NCBI RefSeq assembly: GCF_000585495.1
Contig: NZ_CP007264.1
Coordinates: 806,001 to 870,000, forward strand
Length of the DNA: 64,000 bases
DNA from: Thermococcus nautili
Lineage (GTDB): Archaea; Methanobacteriota_B; Thermococci; Thermococcales; Thermococcaceae
Direction: 5' to 3'
Under the pieces are notes generated by a model, which saw only the letters and a program-made list of their open reading frames with translations, did no database searches and was not told where the DNA came from. Positions 52,594-61,434 of the stretch are shown here, one piece after another. Each line of letters opens with the position of its first letter. Position 1 is the stretch's first letter. The position numbers and the translations under genes were made by a program.

Positions 52594-53457
52594 ATGGAGC
52601 GCGCGATTCTCAACGTTATGTCTCGGATTGGCCTCCACAGGAAGCTCTACGAGAGGAACGAGGAAGCGGTAAAGCAACACCTGATAGGCGAGATAATGAC
52701 GGCCCTCGGCTGGGACTGGAACAACCCAGAGGAGGTCAGGCCCGAGGAGAGGACCGAGGACGGGAGGGCCGACTACGCGCTCCTCCTCAACGGCGAGATT
52801 GTGGCTTTCCTTGAGGCGAAGAACCTTTCGGTGAACGTAATAAAGCGCGACGAACCGCTTCGCCAGCTCGCCCGCTACTGCTTCAGCAGGGGCGTCCGCT
52901 ACGGAATCCTCACCAACGGCGCCAAGTGGGTGGTTGCCAAGGCATTTGCAGAGGGAACCTCGCTCAGGGACAGGATTCTCTTCACGGTGGATTTGGAGGA
53001 GGAACCCCTTGAGCGGGTGCTCGTAAAGCTCTCCCTGCTCTCCAAGGACAGGATAGGGAAATTGGAGCGCCTTGCCACGCTTCTCAACGCCTTTGAAATA
53101 GCTTACAAGAGCCTGCTCAACGAGGGGTTCGACGAAGAAACCCTGCTGAACTACCTCCGCGCGAGGGGCAAACCCTCTATAGTGCCCGTGGACAAGCTGT
53201 CGGGCGTTGAGGTTCCGAAGGCAGTCTACGTTCACGAAAACGGCTGGAGGCCCCTGCCCCTCGGCGACAGGAGCCTTAAAGGAGCCCTCCTGGCGGTTCT
53301 CGACTACCTTGAGGGAAGGTCAAGCGGGGAAAAGCGGGAAGAGGTTAGGAAGGCCAAGAAACTGCTCGCCGGGATGGAACTTCCGCCCGAGAAGGTCGTT
53401 CTCCTCCTCCGCGAGATAGAGAAGGACGAGGGAATAAAGATTGGGGTGGAAGTCTAA
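52594..53457 (+). CDS. Stand-alone HsdR_N-like nuclease domain protein
   Basis: 287 residues from the ATG at 52594 (SD AAGGTGAGG). Its N-terminal half resembles the nuclease domain of type I restriction R subunits: GEIMTALGWDW, RADYALLL (Asp) and VAFLEAKNL (Glu-x-Lys), then QLARYCFSRGVRYGILTNG. There is no helicase domain and no methylase or specificity gene nearby. The C-terminal half is unassigned and helical. The role may be DNA repair or defence; not settled. Confidence 0.85.
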   Translation: MERAILNVMSRIGLHRKLYERNEEAVKQHLIGEIMTALGWDWNNPEEVRPEERTEDGRADYALLLNGEIVAFLEAKNLSVNVIKRDEPLRQLARYCFSRGVRYGILTNGAKWVVAKAFAEGTSLRDRILFTVDLEEEPLERVLVKLSLLSKDRIGKLERLATLLNAFEIAYKSLLNEGFDEETLLNYLRARGKPSIVPVDKLSGVEVPKAVYVHENGWRPLPLGDRSLKGALLAVLDYLEGRSSGEKREEVRKAKKLLAGMELPPEKVVLLLREIEKDEGIKIGVEV

Positions 53458-54428
53458 ACGACCTTCCACAGCTCGTCGCTCTCGGGTCTCCACGCGGGCC
53501 TCTCTTCGTTCTCCTCGACTATGACGCGCTTCTCCTCGGCTAAAAACTCCCCTATGATGCTCGCGGTTATGCCGTGGCTCAAAAGCTCCTCGACGGTCTT
53601 TTTAGCATAATCCCTCGGAACCGAGGTGAGGAGGACGCCAGAGCTTATCAGGCCGAGCGGGTTCAGGTGGAGGTAGTTGCAGAGGGTTTTCGTCTCCTCG
53701 CGGATTGGAATCCTCTCGGCGTAAACCCTGAAGCCAAGACCCGAGGCATCGGCCATCTCGTGGAGGCCGTTGAGCACTCCGCCCTCGGTCGGGTCGTGCA
53801 TCGCATTGGCGACCTTCCTGAGAATCCTCGCCTCGGGAAGAACGCTCAGGTACTCGATGAGAGACGATGCCCGCTCAAGGAACTCCTCCCCGAGTATGGG
53901 GGCGAGCCTTTCCCTGAGCTCCTCCGCGATTATGGCGGTTCCCTCGATTCCGGCCCACTTCGTCATGATTATTGCATCCCCCGGCCTCGCCCCATCGGGC
54001 CTGACGAGCCTCTCGGCCTCGCCAAGCATTGTTCCAACCACTATGGGCCTGTCGAGGCCCAGGGTTACCTCCGTGTGCCCGCCGACGACCGCAACACCGA
54101 GCTTTTCGGCCTCGCGCGAGATTTCGTCGATTATCTCGCTTAAAAGTCCCTCGTTCGCGTTCTCTGGAAGGAGCACCGTCGTTAGAAACCACCTCGGCTC
54201 CGCGCCCATAACCGCCACGTCGTTCGCGTTAACGTGGACTGCATAAAAGCCGATTCTCTTCGTTGCCCCGGTTATCGGGTCGCTGGATGCAACGAGAGTT
54301 CCCTCGACGTTTAAGGCTGTCCCGTCTATCCCCGTTCCCGGGCCGACGATGACACCTTTACCCTTAGATGGAAGCCTTGAGAGAACGAGCTTCTCAAGGA
54401 GTTCCGGCGGGAGTTTTCCGGGCTTCAT
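53454..54428 (-). CDS. AIR synthase-related (PurM/HypE-like) protein
   Basis: 324 residues: GPGTGIDGTA, SSDPITGATKRIGFYAVHVNANDVAVMGAEPRW, VGGHTEVT, and MHDPTEGGVLNGLHEMA define the PurM fold with an ATP site. It lacks the C-terminal cysteine of HypE that receives the carbamoyl group, so hydrogenase maturation is not indicated. The reaction is unknown. It shares 4 bases with the convergent nuclease gene. Confidence 0.88.
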   Translation of the reverse strand: MKPGKLPPELLEKLVLSRLPSKGKGVIVGPGTGIDGTALNVEGTLVASSDPITGATKRIGFYAVHVNANDVAVMGAEPRWFLTTVLLPENANEGLLSEIIDEISREAEKLGVAVVGGHTEVTLGLDRPIVVGTMLGEAERLVRPDGARPGDAIIMTKWAGIEGTAIIAEELRERLAPILGEEFLERASSLIEYLSVLPEARILRKVANAMHDPTEGGVLNGLHEMADASGLGFRVYAERIPIREETKTLCNYLHLNPLGLISSGVLLTSVPRDYAKKTVEELLSHGITASIIGEFLAEEKRVIVEENEERPAWRPESDELWKVV

Positions 54429-54468
54429 ACAACCACCAAGGAAAGTTGGAGGAGGAAAAGAAAAGCCT

Positions 54469-56238
54469 TTAGGTGTAGTAGTACTCGCCCCTCTCCTTCT
54501 GCTCCCTGTCCTTTACGGAGCCCTCCTTGTTGGCCCTCGGCCTTCCTGTGTCGGGGTCGCGCCTGAAGGTTATGCCCACCGATGCCAGGAAGCGGTTCAT
54601 CCCCTCGCGCATACCCATCGGCTTGCTCGCCCTTCCGAACTTGCCGGGCTGGCCCTCAAAGACTATCAGCCTGTCGCTCAGGTAGTCAACCATCATGACG
54701 TCGTGCTCGACTATAAGCGCGGTCTTCTCGTTCTTGGCCATGAGCGAGCGGATTGCCTTCGAAACCGCCAGCCTCTGCTCGACGTCGAGATGCGCTGAGG
54801 GCTCGTCGAGGAGGTACAGGTCGGCATCGCGGAGCAGGCAGGCCACGATGGCAACGCGCTGGAGCTCACCGCCGGAGAGGTCGTTGACGTTCTTGTCGTA
54901 GAGCTCTGGAATTCCGAGCGGGTTGAGGAGCTCGCTCTTGTAGAAACTGCTCATGAGCTTGCTCGCGTCAATCTTGCTGAGGAGCTCGTAAACCGTTCCG
55001 TCGTAGTCGGTTTTTATGTACTGGGGCTTGTACGAGACGGTGAGGGACCAGTCTATCTCGCCCTCCGTCGGCTTCTCGACTCCCGCGAGCATCTTCACGA
55101 AGGTTGTCTTACCGATTCCGTTCGGGCCGACGATTCCGACGACCTCGCCGATGTAGAGCTCGCCACCCTCAGCCTCAAGCCTGAAGGAGCCGTAGTCCTT
55201 AACGAGACTCGGATACTCGACGAGGATTTCTCCCTCCTGGCTCTTGCGCTCGCTCTTCTTGCTGAAGTTTATCTCGTAGGGCCTGAACCTGACGTTCTCG
55301 TCCCTCAAATAGCCTCTGAGGAACTCGTTTATGCCGTTTCTCGTTGACTTGGGCTGTGAAAAGATACCGTAGGCACCGGGCTTACCGTAAACGACGTGAA
55401 TTATGTCGCTCATGTAGTCGAGGATAGCGAGGTCGTGCTCGACCGCCAGAACGTTCTTGCCCGACTCGGCGAGCTTCCTTATGATTTTCGCAATCCTGAG
55501 CCTCTGCCTTATGTCGAGGTAGCTCGACGGCTCATCGAAGAAGTAGAACTCCGCGTTTCTCAGGAGGGCCGCGGCTATGGCAACGCGCTGAAGCTCACCG
55601 CCCGAGAGATGCCTTATGTCTCTATCGAGAACGTTTTCGAGCTCAAGCTCCTTAACAACCTCGTCGAACCTTCCGCTCTCGTCGGCCTTCCTGAGCAGGT
55701 CGCGGACCTTTCCCTTAACGGCCTTGGGAATCAGGTCAACGTACTGGGGCTTCACGACGGGTCGAATCTCCCCGTTCTTCAGCCTCTCAAAGTACGTCTG
55801 GAGCTCGTTTCCTCGGAAGGCCTTAATCACGTTATCCCAGGAGTCGTTGTCGCCGCAGAGGTTCGGCAGGAGCTGGCCGGAAAGGATTTTGACGGCCGTC
55901 GTCTTACCGGTTCCGTTGGGACCGAGGATTCCAACGACCATGCCCTCTTTGACAACCGGGAGGCGGTAGAGGACGAAGCCGTTGATTCCGTAGCGGTGGA
56001 CGCAGTCCTCGTCAAGTTGCTCCGGCAGGTTGACTATCGTTATCGCGTTGAAGGGGCACTTGTGAACGCAGATTCCACAGCCGGTACAGCTGGCCTCCTG
56101 TATGACCGGCCTGTAGTTTTCTTCGTCTATGATTATCGCCTCACCGCCCATTCGGTTGACCGGGCAGACTCGCTCGCAGAGGAAGTGACCGCACTTGTCA
56201 GGGTTGCACTTGTCGTAGTCGATGACCGCGATTCTCAT
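54469..56238 (-). CDS. Ribosome recycling factor ABCE1 (Rli1)
   Basis: 589 residues from the ATG at 56238 (SD GGTGGTGA). N-terminal Fe-S domain: CNPDKCGHFLCERVCP and CTGCGICVHKCPF supply eight cysteines for two 4Fe-4S clusters. Two ATPase domains follow: GPNGTGKTT with LSGGELQR and FDEPSSYLD, then GPNGIGKTT with LSGGELQR and LDEPSAHLD. It splits 70S ribosomes after termination. TATA CCCTTTAAAATCC at 56268-56280. Confidence 0.97.
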   Translation of the reverse strand: MRIAVIDYDKCNPDKCGHFLCERVCPVNRMGGEAIIIDEENYRPVIQEASCTGCGICVHKCPFNAITIVNLPEQLDEDCVHRYGINGFVLYRLPVVKEGMVVGILGPNGTGKTTAVKILSGQLLPNLCGDNDSWDNVIKAFRGNELQTYFERLKNGEIRPVVKPQYVDLIPKAVKGKVRDLLRKADESGRFDEVVKELELENVLDRDIRHLSGGELQRVAIAAALLRNAEFYFFDEPSSYLDIRQRLRIAKIIRKLAESGKNVLAVEHDLAILDYMSDIIHVVYGKPGAYGIFSQPKSTRNGINEFLRGYLRDENVRFRPYEINFSKKSERKSQEGEILVEYPSLVKDYGSFRLEAEGGELYIGEVVGIVGPNGIGKTTFVKMLAGVEKPTEGEIDWSLTVSYKPQYIKTDYDGTVYELLSKIDASKLMSSFYKSELLNPLGIPELYDKNVNDLSGGELQRVAIVACLLRDADLYLLDEPSAHLDVEQRLAVSKAIRSLMAKNEKTALIVEHDVMMVDYLSDRLIVFEGQPGKFGRASKPMGMREGMNRFLASVGITFRRDPDTGRPRANKEGSVKDREQKERGEYYYT

Positions 56239-56383
56239 CTTCACCACCGGGCTAAGCTGAGGGCGAGGATTTTAAAGGGTTGCGGGATAGAGCATTGAGG
56301 ATGCATATGCAGGCTCTAATCTCACTCCACGCGGAGGCCGAGAGGCTCTGCTGATGTTTCCCTTTATTTCTCCGGGAAAATTC

Positions 56384-57532
56384 CTAAAGGGCAGGAGCGA
56401 CCCGGTCGAGGTTGAATTTCTTGACGGCCTCCCTAAGGAGGGGGTCTTCAATCCAGTACTTCCTTTCAGACGAGCGAATAAAACCGGCTTTTTCAAGGGT
56501 TTCAAGGTACTTATAGATGTGCTGAACCCTTGTAGGTGCTAAACCCAGAATTTTAAGCCTCCTGTAGATTTCCGCCCCACGGAGGGCGCTCGGATATGCC
56601 TCGGCCAGAACCCTGAGAACGCCGATATAAACCCTACTGTTGTAGACGTTCAGAAAAGCCTCTATGTCCTTTCTCCACTCCTCAAGCGCATACCTCCTGC
56701 TTTCCTCAAGGGCCACTGGGAGGGCTTCTTCTGGGCTTTTTCCTGTTCTCATGAGGTTAACCGCCGTAATGCCGTAGTGAGAGATAAACCCGGGAACTCC
56801 CCCCAGCTCTTCAACGGCTCTTGAGAGCTCCAGCTCGTTCGTTACCTTTATTCCGTAGCTTCTGAAGCCTTCGAGGAGATATCCCCTACCCTCCTCGATG
56901 CTCCACCGTGGAAGGGTGAAGATTTCCGCCGAGCGCATGAAGTTTGGCTTTTCGGCGCCCGGGTTTAGATACTCGACCAGCATACCCGGCATTGAGCCCG
57001 TGAAAACGAGAGAGATGTTTGGATAACTGTCTGTTATCTCCTGCAGTAGCCCCCTGAAGTCAAGATTCTTCAGCCTGGCCAGAACCTGGGCTTCGTCGAA
57101 TATCAAAACACCCAACTCGGCATTCTGGGACAAAACCCGGACCAGCGTTGAAAAGTCCCTGCTGAACTCCTCAATGCTGGTCTTTCTTACCTCAACGCTC
57201 ACCCCCCGAAATGATATTTTGTAGCTTTTGCTCGTCGTTATCATCTTGAGGGACGTCCTCTTGGGTTCTATGTCGGCTATTGATATCGCCCGAGAGCCTA
57301 TGAAGCGAGAAAAGTTGAAATAAACGTAATGGTAACCCCTCTTTCGCCTCAGTTTTTCTGCCATTACACTAACCACACTTGTTTTCCCGACCCTCCTCGG
57401 GCCGAGGAGAACCGCGGTGTTCCCCCGTAACACTGCGCCAAGGATGTCCTCAACGGCTTTTCTATGGCCCTTTCCCCAGAGACATTCCTCCTCCATAACC
57501 GGCCTCGTCCTGAAGAAATTTTTACATACCAT
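56384..57532 (-). CDS. Archaeal STAND-type ATPase (PF01637-like)
   Basis: 382 residues: P-loop LLGPRRVGKTSVVSVM (about 43-58), Walker B VLIFDEAQ, sensor SLVFTGSMPGML, then PRWSIEEGRGYLLEGF typical of the archaeal ATPase family. A C-terminal winged helix (about 305-380, RGAEIYRRLKILGLAPTRVQ) ends it. Such proteins are often numerous in Thermococcales and their role is unknown; the winged helix may bind DNA. A striking inverted repeat covers its promoter. Met13 (57496) is an alternative start. Confidence 0.85.
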   Translation of the reverse strand: MVCKNFFRTRPVMEEECLWGKGHRKAVEDILGAVLRGNTAVLLGPRRVGKTSVVSVMAEKLRRKRGYHYVYFNFSRFIGSRAISIADIEPKRTSLKMITTSKSYKISFRGVSVEVRKTSIEEFSRDFSTLVRVLSQNAELGVLIFDEAQVLARLKNLDFRGLLQEITDSYPNISLVFTGSMPGMLVEYLNPGAEKPNFMRSAEIFTLPRWSIEEGRGYLLEGFRSYGIKVTNELELSRAVEELGGVPGFISHYGITAVNLMRTGKSPEEALPVALEESRRYALEEWRKDIEAFLNVYNSRVYIGVLRVLAEAYPSALRGAEIYRRLKILGLAPTRVQHIYKYLETLEKAGFIRSSERKYWIEDPLLREAVKKFNLDRVAPAL

Positions 57533-57534
57533 GA

Positions 57535-57577
57535 AATTTACACCCCGTGTAAATTACATGCCGTGTAAATTTAAAGG
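57535..57577 (-). promoter_or_regulatory. Operator palindrome and TATA of the ATPase gene
   Basis: AATTTACAC (57535-57543) and GTGTAAATT (57547-57555) form a perfect 9-bp inverted repeat around CCC. The arm with its flank recurs as CCGTGTAAATTT at 57561-57572, 16 bases away. TATA CTTTAAATT (57569-57577) overlaps the third arm, and the palindrome falls on the expected transcription start. This suggests a repressor site, perhaps for the ATPase itself. Confidence 0.62.
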
Positions 57578-57593
57578 TTCCCCTCAAACGAAC

Positions 57594-58193
57594 TCATGAG
57601 AGTGCCCCTAACCTCACCCTACCCCTCGTCCTTTCCCGCAAAAGCTCCATCAGTCCCTCGGCCTCGCCCTTCCTTACCTCAACGGTGAAGGTAACGTTAT
57701 TGGAGTAGTCCTCGCCCACGACCCTCGCGCCGGCCTTCTCTATGGTTTCTCTGACCGTGTGGAACAGGCTGTAGGGGAAGGTAACCTGAAAGCGCTCCGT
57801 TTCGTAAACCTCAACGATTCCCGCGTTCTCAATAGCGAGACTCGCGGCCTCGCTGTAGGCCTTTACCAGACCACCGTAGCCGAGCTTTATCCCGCCGAAG
57901 TAGCGCGTGACCACGACGACCACGTTGCTCAGGCCTTTGTTCTGAATCACCTTCAGGACGGACTTTCCGGCGCTCCCCTTCGGCTCGCCGTCGTCATCGT
58001 AGCGAACCGCGAAGTTCCGCCCGTCGTTTATAACGTAGGCCGAGACGTTGTGGTTAGCGTCGCTGTGATGGGCCTTGATTTTTGTGATGAAGGCCTTGGC
58101 TTCCTCCTCGTTTTTAGCGGGCGAGGCGTAGCCTATGAAGACGGACTTCTTCACAACGAGTCGGGCCGTGCCTGGTCCTTTTAGGGTCTTCAT
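57594..58193 (-). CDS. YigZ/IMPACT family protein
   Basis: 199 residues. The UPF0029 N-terminal domain shows KSVFIGYASP, SDANHNVSAYVI, RYDDDGEPKGSAGKSVL and VVVTRYFGGIKLGYGGLVKAYSEAA. A ferredoxin-like C-terminal domain follows (RGRVRLG end). Related eukaryotic IMPACT proteins regulate translation via GCN1; the archaeal role is unknown. Begins 1 base after the HAD gene with SD GGAGG. Confidence 0.92.
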   Translation of the reverse strand: MKTLKGPGTARLVVKKSVFIGYASPAKNEEEAKAFITKIKAHHSDANHNVSAYVINDGRNFAVRYDDDGEPKGSAGKSVLKVIQNKGLSNVVVVVTRYFGGIKLGYGGLVKAYSEAASLAIENAGIVEVYETERFQVTFPYSLFHTVRETIEKAGARVVGEDYSNNVTFTVEVRKGEAEGLMELLRERTRGRVRLGALS

Positions 58194-58194
58194 G

Positions 58195-58641
58195 CTACCT
58201 CCTCAGAGTCGCTATTAGCTTCTTCTCGTTGAGGAGCATCTCTATCACATCCCTAACGTCCGTGACGACTACATCGCTCGCGAGGAGCGCATCAACGCTC
58301 CCCCCTTCCCGCCCAATCACGCAGAAGGCCAGTTCCGCCTTCTCAAGCATGGCAACGTCGTTGTTCCCGTTACCCACCGCGACGTAAGGTGCGTAGCCTT
58401 CGGCAATCTCGGCCTTTTCGGCACCGCTTGAGACCCTCTCGATTCTAACGGGCAACCCTCTGAATTCCTCCTCTAAGGTCCCAAAGGTGTCCGCGCTGAG
58501 AACGACCACGGTGTAGCGGTCGGCGAGCTTTGCGAGGAGCTCCTTAACGTCTTCTGGAACCTTTCCCTCAACACCGAGCGTTCCGTTCAGGTCGAAGAGA
58601 ACCGCCCCAAACTCAAGCTTTCCGTAGCCGGGTATTTCCAC
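58195..58641 (-). CDS. HAD-superfamily phosphatase, soluble P-type ATPase-like
   Basis: 148 residues from a GTG (SD GGGTGG). Motif I FDLNGTLG: the first Asp is the nucleophile and the +2 residue is Asn, resembling the D-x-T of P-type ATPases rather than the D-x-D of phosphatases. Motif II VVLSAD, Lys in KAEIAE, motif IV VGNGNNDVAML. No membrane segments. Similar small archaeal proteins are described as soluble P-type-ATPase-like phosphatases; substrate unknown. Confidence 0.85.
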   Translation of the reverse strand: MEIPGYGKLEFGAVLFDLNGTLGVEGKVPEDVKELLAKLADRYTVVVLSADTFGTLEEEFRGLPVRIERVSSGAEKAEIAEGYAPYVAVGNGNNDVAMLEKAELAFCVIGREGGSVDALLASDVVVTDVRDVIEMLLNEKKLIATLRR

Positions 58642-58744
58642 AGTACCACCCTTCCGGGGTTAAGTGCAAAGTTTTTAAAGGATTGGCTCCAAATTGCTCC
58701 GATACATAACCAACGAGTTAAAGCATAACTCCGGGGGATAAGAA

Positions 58745-59560
58745 ATGAACCCACTCCTCTCGAGGCTTCGCGACAAAGAAGTCCTCGTCAGGCTCAACGC
58801 CTTCATCCTCAGCTACTTCGGATGGATAGCGTTTGGCGTTTTATACGGGTACATCGGCAGGTGGAGCGTTGACATCACCCGTGACTTTTTAAAGCTCCCC
58901 CTAACCTCCAAATCCCTAGTTCTCGGGCTTCTTGACTATACCCGCTCACTCGTCCCCCTTTACACGACACTTCGGTGGGTGTACTACTTTGGATTCGCAG
59001 GGTCAATAGGGTTTATGGTGCTTTACGTTCTTCTCTATCTGCGCGACCTGCAGACGTCAGACGAGCTCCTCGCAAGGTACCTGATGGCATACGCAGGCGC
59101 CGGAACGATTTACCTTCTCGTCCACATTCACGCCCCTCACTACGTTTACCACATTCCAGGTTACTCGATGGAGAACACCCTCCTCACGAGACAGGAGTTC
59201 GTATTGCCTTCACTGCACAACACCTTCGCCGCCATAAACATCATAACAATCTGGAAGTACAGAAAGCGCCTTGGAGGAAAAGTGCTGATAGGGATAAACA
59301 CTTTAATTCCCTTTGCGACAGTCTTCCTCGGCCACCATTGGATATACGATGTCCTCACGGGTTTCCTTCTTGCGTGGGCAGTTTCCCGCGTAACGGACGG
59401 ATGGGCGGTAAGGATTCCCCAGAGCCTCTACCGTCTTGAGCTTAAGTCCCTCGGCGCCCTTACCATGTTCAACTTCGTCCTAGCAACGCTGATGCTCCTT
59501 ATAGCCCTCGACCCCCAGAAGTGGCTGATGGTAATCCGGAGCATCCTCGGCCAGCCCTGA
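58745..59560 (+). CDS. PAP2-family membrane phosphatase
   Basis: 271 residues with about six membrane helices. PAP2 motifs are visible: PSLHNTFAA (motif 2 with catalytic His) and FLGHHWIYDVLTG (motif 3). It probably dephosphorylates or exchanges head groups of a lipid such as prenyl diphosphate or phospho-lipid at the outer face. SD GGGGGAT before the ATG. It ends 39 bases ahead of tRNA-Thr, which has its own TATA box. Confidence 0.86.
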   Translation: MNPLLSRLRDKEVLVRLNAFILSYFGWIAFGVLYGYIGRWSVDITRDFLKLPLTSKSLVLGLLDYTRSLVPLYTTLRWVYYFGFAGSIGFMVLYVLLYLRDLQTSDELLARYLMAYAGAGTIYLLVHIHAPHYVYHIPGYSMENTLLTRQEFVLPSLHNTFAAINIITIWKYRKRLGGKVLIGINTLIPFATVFLGHHWIYDVLTGFLLAWAVSRVTDGWAVRIPQSLYRLELKSLGALTMFNFVLATLMLLIALDPQKWLMVIRSILGQP

Positions 59561-59565
59561 GAAAA

Positions 59566-59576
59566 GCTTATAAATC
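59566..59576 (+). promoter_or_regulatory. TATA box of tRNA-Thr
   Basis: AAGCTTATAAATC lies about 28 bases before the tRNA 5' end, just past the PAP2 stop. Confidence 0.6.
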
Positions 59577-59599
59577 CCGGGCCTGTTCCTTAGAACGGT

Positions 59600-59676
59600 G
59601 CCGGGGTAGCCTAGCTCGGCAGGGCGGGGGACTCGTAATCCCCAGGTCCCGGGTTCAAATCCCGGTCCCGGCTCCA
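59600..59676 (+). tRNA. tRNA-Thr (CGT)
   Basis: Acceptor GCCGGGG pairs with TCCCGGC (one G-T), discriminator T, encoded CCA. Anticodon stem GGGGA/TCCCC with loop CTCGTAA gives anticodon CGT (codon ACG). T arm CCGGG-TTCAAAT-CCCGG. The CCA abuts the stop codon of the convergent membrane protein gene. Confidence 0.95.
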
Positions 59677-60093
59677 TCATTTTACAAGAATTCCGCGCTC
59701 TATGGTAACCGTCGCTTCTGCGGGCTTGTCAGATAGTATCACGAGGTAGAACTGACCGTCTTTGGGGCTTCTCCAAACCCTCTTAATGTTCATAACGTCC
59801 TGGGCATAGAGATAGCACAGGGCCCTTCCACCCGCCTCCAACTTTGCAAGACCTGTAGAGTCGGTTATGCAAACCGTAACGGGCTCAGAAGAGGAAACGT
59901 CCAGGGAAAGGGTCAGGAAGCCACCTGAAATGGAAAAGTAATAAAGGGAGTTGGGGCTCAGGGTCACGTGGTAGGTGGCGCTCGAGCCAGTAGCCACTAC
60001 GAAGCCGATGAACACCACTGCCACCACTGAGAACGCGAAGACCATCGCTAAGAGCCGCTTGTTGCCCCTCGCACCCCTCGTCACGTTGAACAT
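59677..60093 (-). CDS. Membrane-anchored extracytoplasmic protein, unknown
   Basis: 138 residues. A basic start (TRGARGNKR) is followed by one membrane helix (about 14-35) and an extracytoplasmic beta-rich domain with two cysteines (VTVCITDSTG, ALCYLYA) that may form a disulfide. Arrangement of strands (LYYFSISGGFLTLSLDVS, GQFYLVILSD) resembles pre-peptidase C-terminal-like domains. No family is certain. TATA GGTTTATAAGG at 60130-60140. Confidence 0.78.
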   Translation of the reverse strand: MFNVTRGARGNKRLLAMVFAFSVVAVVFIGFVVATGSSATYHVTLSPNSLYYFSISGGFLTLSLDVSSSEPVTVCITDSTGLAKLEAGGRALCYLYAQDVMNIKRVWRSPKDGQFYLVILSDKPAEATVTIERGILVK

Positions 60094-60231
60094 TCCACTG
60101 CCACCATTGGATATTTCACAATAACCCCTTATAAACCTTGAAGTTTAAACAATCCAAAACCACGGAGTGGTTACAAAGAAGGGCTGGAAACACACAAAAT
60201 TGGAAGGAATCCAAAAAGTCACCGAAAGAAC

Positions 60232-61083
60232 TTAGAGGTCGAGCCTTCTGAGGGCGTTTTTCGCCTTCCTCTCAAAGTCTTCCTTGTCCTGATACTCCCA
60301 GTAGTGCTCGGAACTTGGAAATTCTCCAGCCTTGACCTCCCGGTTGTACTGACTCAGGGCCTCCAAGATAATCCCACCCAGCTCGGCGTAGCGCTTGGCG
60401 AAGGGAGGCGAGCTTTCGTAAATTCCAAGGAGGTCGTGCCAGACCAGAACCTGACCGTCAACGTATGGGCCTGCGCCAATTCCTATCGTCGGAATCGAGA
60501 CCTCCTCAGTTACGAGCTTCGCAACATCGGCCAAAACGAACTCCAGAACGACCGCAAAGGCTCCGGCCCGCTCAAGGGCTTTCGCATCGCGCAGGATTTC
60601 CTCGATTTCCTCCTCCGTCTCGCCCGTGATTCTGTAGCCACCGAGCCTTAGATAGCGCTGGGGGGTTAGTCCGGTGTGGCCCATAACCGGAATTCCCATC
60701 CTTACGAGCTTCCTGACGAGCTTCTCGTGGTCGGCACCGCCTTCAATCTTCACCGCATCGGCTCCGGCCTGAATAAGCCGAACGGCGTTCTTAACACCCT
60801 CCTCGACGCTGACCTCGTAGCTGGAGAAGGGCATGTCAGCTAAAACGAGCGCCCGCTTGACGGCCCTTGCAACGGCCCTCGTATGGAAAACCATCTGCTC
60901 CATAGTCACGTTGAGCGTATTGTTATCGCCGTAAACGACCATTCCGAGGGAATCGCCGACGAAAACGATGTCAATTCCCGCCTTATCCGCCAGGAGCGCC
61001 GAGGGGTAATCGTATGCCGTCACCATCGTGATTTTCTCCTTCCCCTTCATCTCGCGGATTTTCTTCGGCGTTACCTCCCTCAT
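60232..61083 (-). CDS. panB: 3-methyl-2-oxobutanoate hydroxymethyltransferase
   Basis: 283 residues: [52 protein letters not shown] and [22 protein letters not shown] are classic PanB motifs. It makes ketopantoate for coenzyme A using methylene-tetrahydropterin. Metal binding by the Asp in VGDS. It diverges from the VapBC pair; a palindrome lies between them. A small AACCAC-GGA-GTGGTT hairpin is found downstream at about 60159-60173. Confidence 0.95.
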   Translation of the reverse strand: MREVTPKKIREMKGKEKITMVTAYDYPSALLADKAGIDIVFVGDSLGMVVYGDNNTLNVTMEQMVFHTRAVARAVKRALVLADMPFSSYEVSVEEGVKNAVRLIQAGADAVKIEGGADHEKLVRKLVRMGIPVMGHTGLTPQRYLRLGGYRITGETEEEIEEILRDAKALERAGAFAVVLEFVLADVAKLVTEEVSIPTIGIGAGPYVDGQVLVWHDLLGIYESSPPFAKRYAELGGIILEALSQYNREVKAGEFPSSEHYWEYQDKEDFERKAKNALRRLDL

Positions 61084-61132
61084 ACCACCACCTGCCTTCG
61101 TTTCGACGGCGGTCTAATTAACGGTTTCGATA

Positions 61133-61154
61133 GGGTTATATACCGACGTCGGTA
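61133..61154 (+). promoter_or_regulatory. TATA plus 14-bp operator palindrome of vapBC
   Basis: TATA GTTATATACC (61133-61142) runs directly into the perfect palindrome TACCGACGTCGGTA (61141-61154), between TATA and expected transcript start. Ribbon-helix-helix antitoxins bind such palindromes to repress their own operon. Confidence 0.65.
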
Positions 61155-61173
61155 GTTACCTACAGGTGGTGGC

Positions 61174-61434
61174 ATGGGCAGGGTAAAGACGAGCGTTTAC
61201 GTCGATGAGGAGCTCTGGAAGGAGTTCAAGGAGCTGGCCCTTCGGGAGGGGAGCGAGGTCAGCAGACTGCTGGAGGAGGCTCTGATGAACTACCTCATAA
61301 ACGAGGTTTTGAAGGACGTTGACGACTCCGAGGTTCCCCTGTGGTTCGAGCCACTCGACGTTGGTGGCGAGAGCAGTGAAAAGCTCCTGAGGGAGATGAG
61401 GGATGAGCACGAGGAGCGTTTACTTGGACAGTAG
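61174..61434 (+). CDS. vapB: VapB antitoxin, ribbon-helix-helix type
   Basis: 86 residues: RVKTSVYVDEELWKEFKELALREGSEVSRLLEEAL is a CopG/RHH DNA-binding domain, followed by an acidic flexible tail that would bind the toxin. SD GGTGGTGGC. It overlaps the PIN gene by 32 bases. Confidence 0.9.
   Translation: MGRVKTSVYVDEELWKEFKELALREGSEVSRLLEEALMNYLINEVLKDVDDSEVPLWFEPLDVGGESSEKLLREMRDEHEERLLGQ

Noticed and set aside
53454-54428. HypE hydrogenase maturation protein
   Set aside because: PurM fold agrees, but the terminal cysteine needed for carbamoyl transfer is missing.
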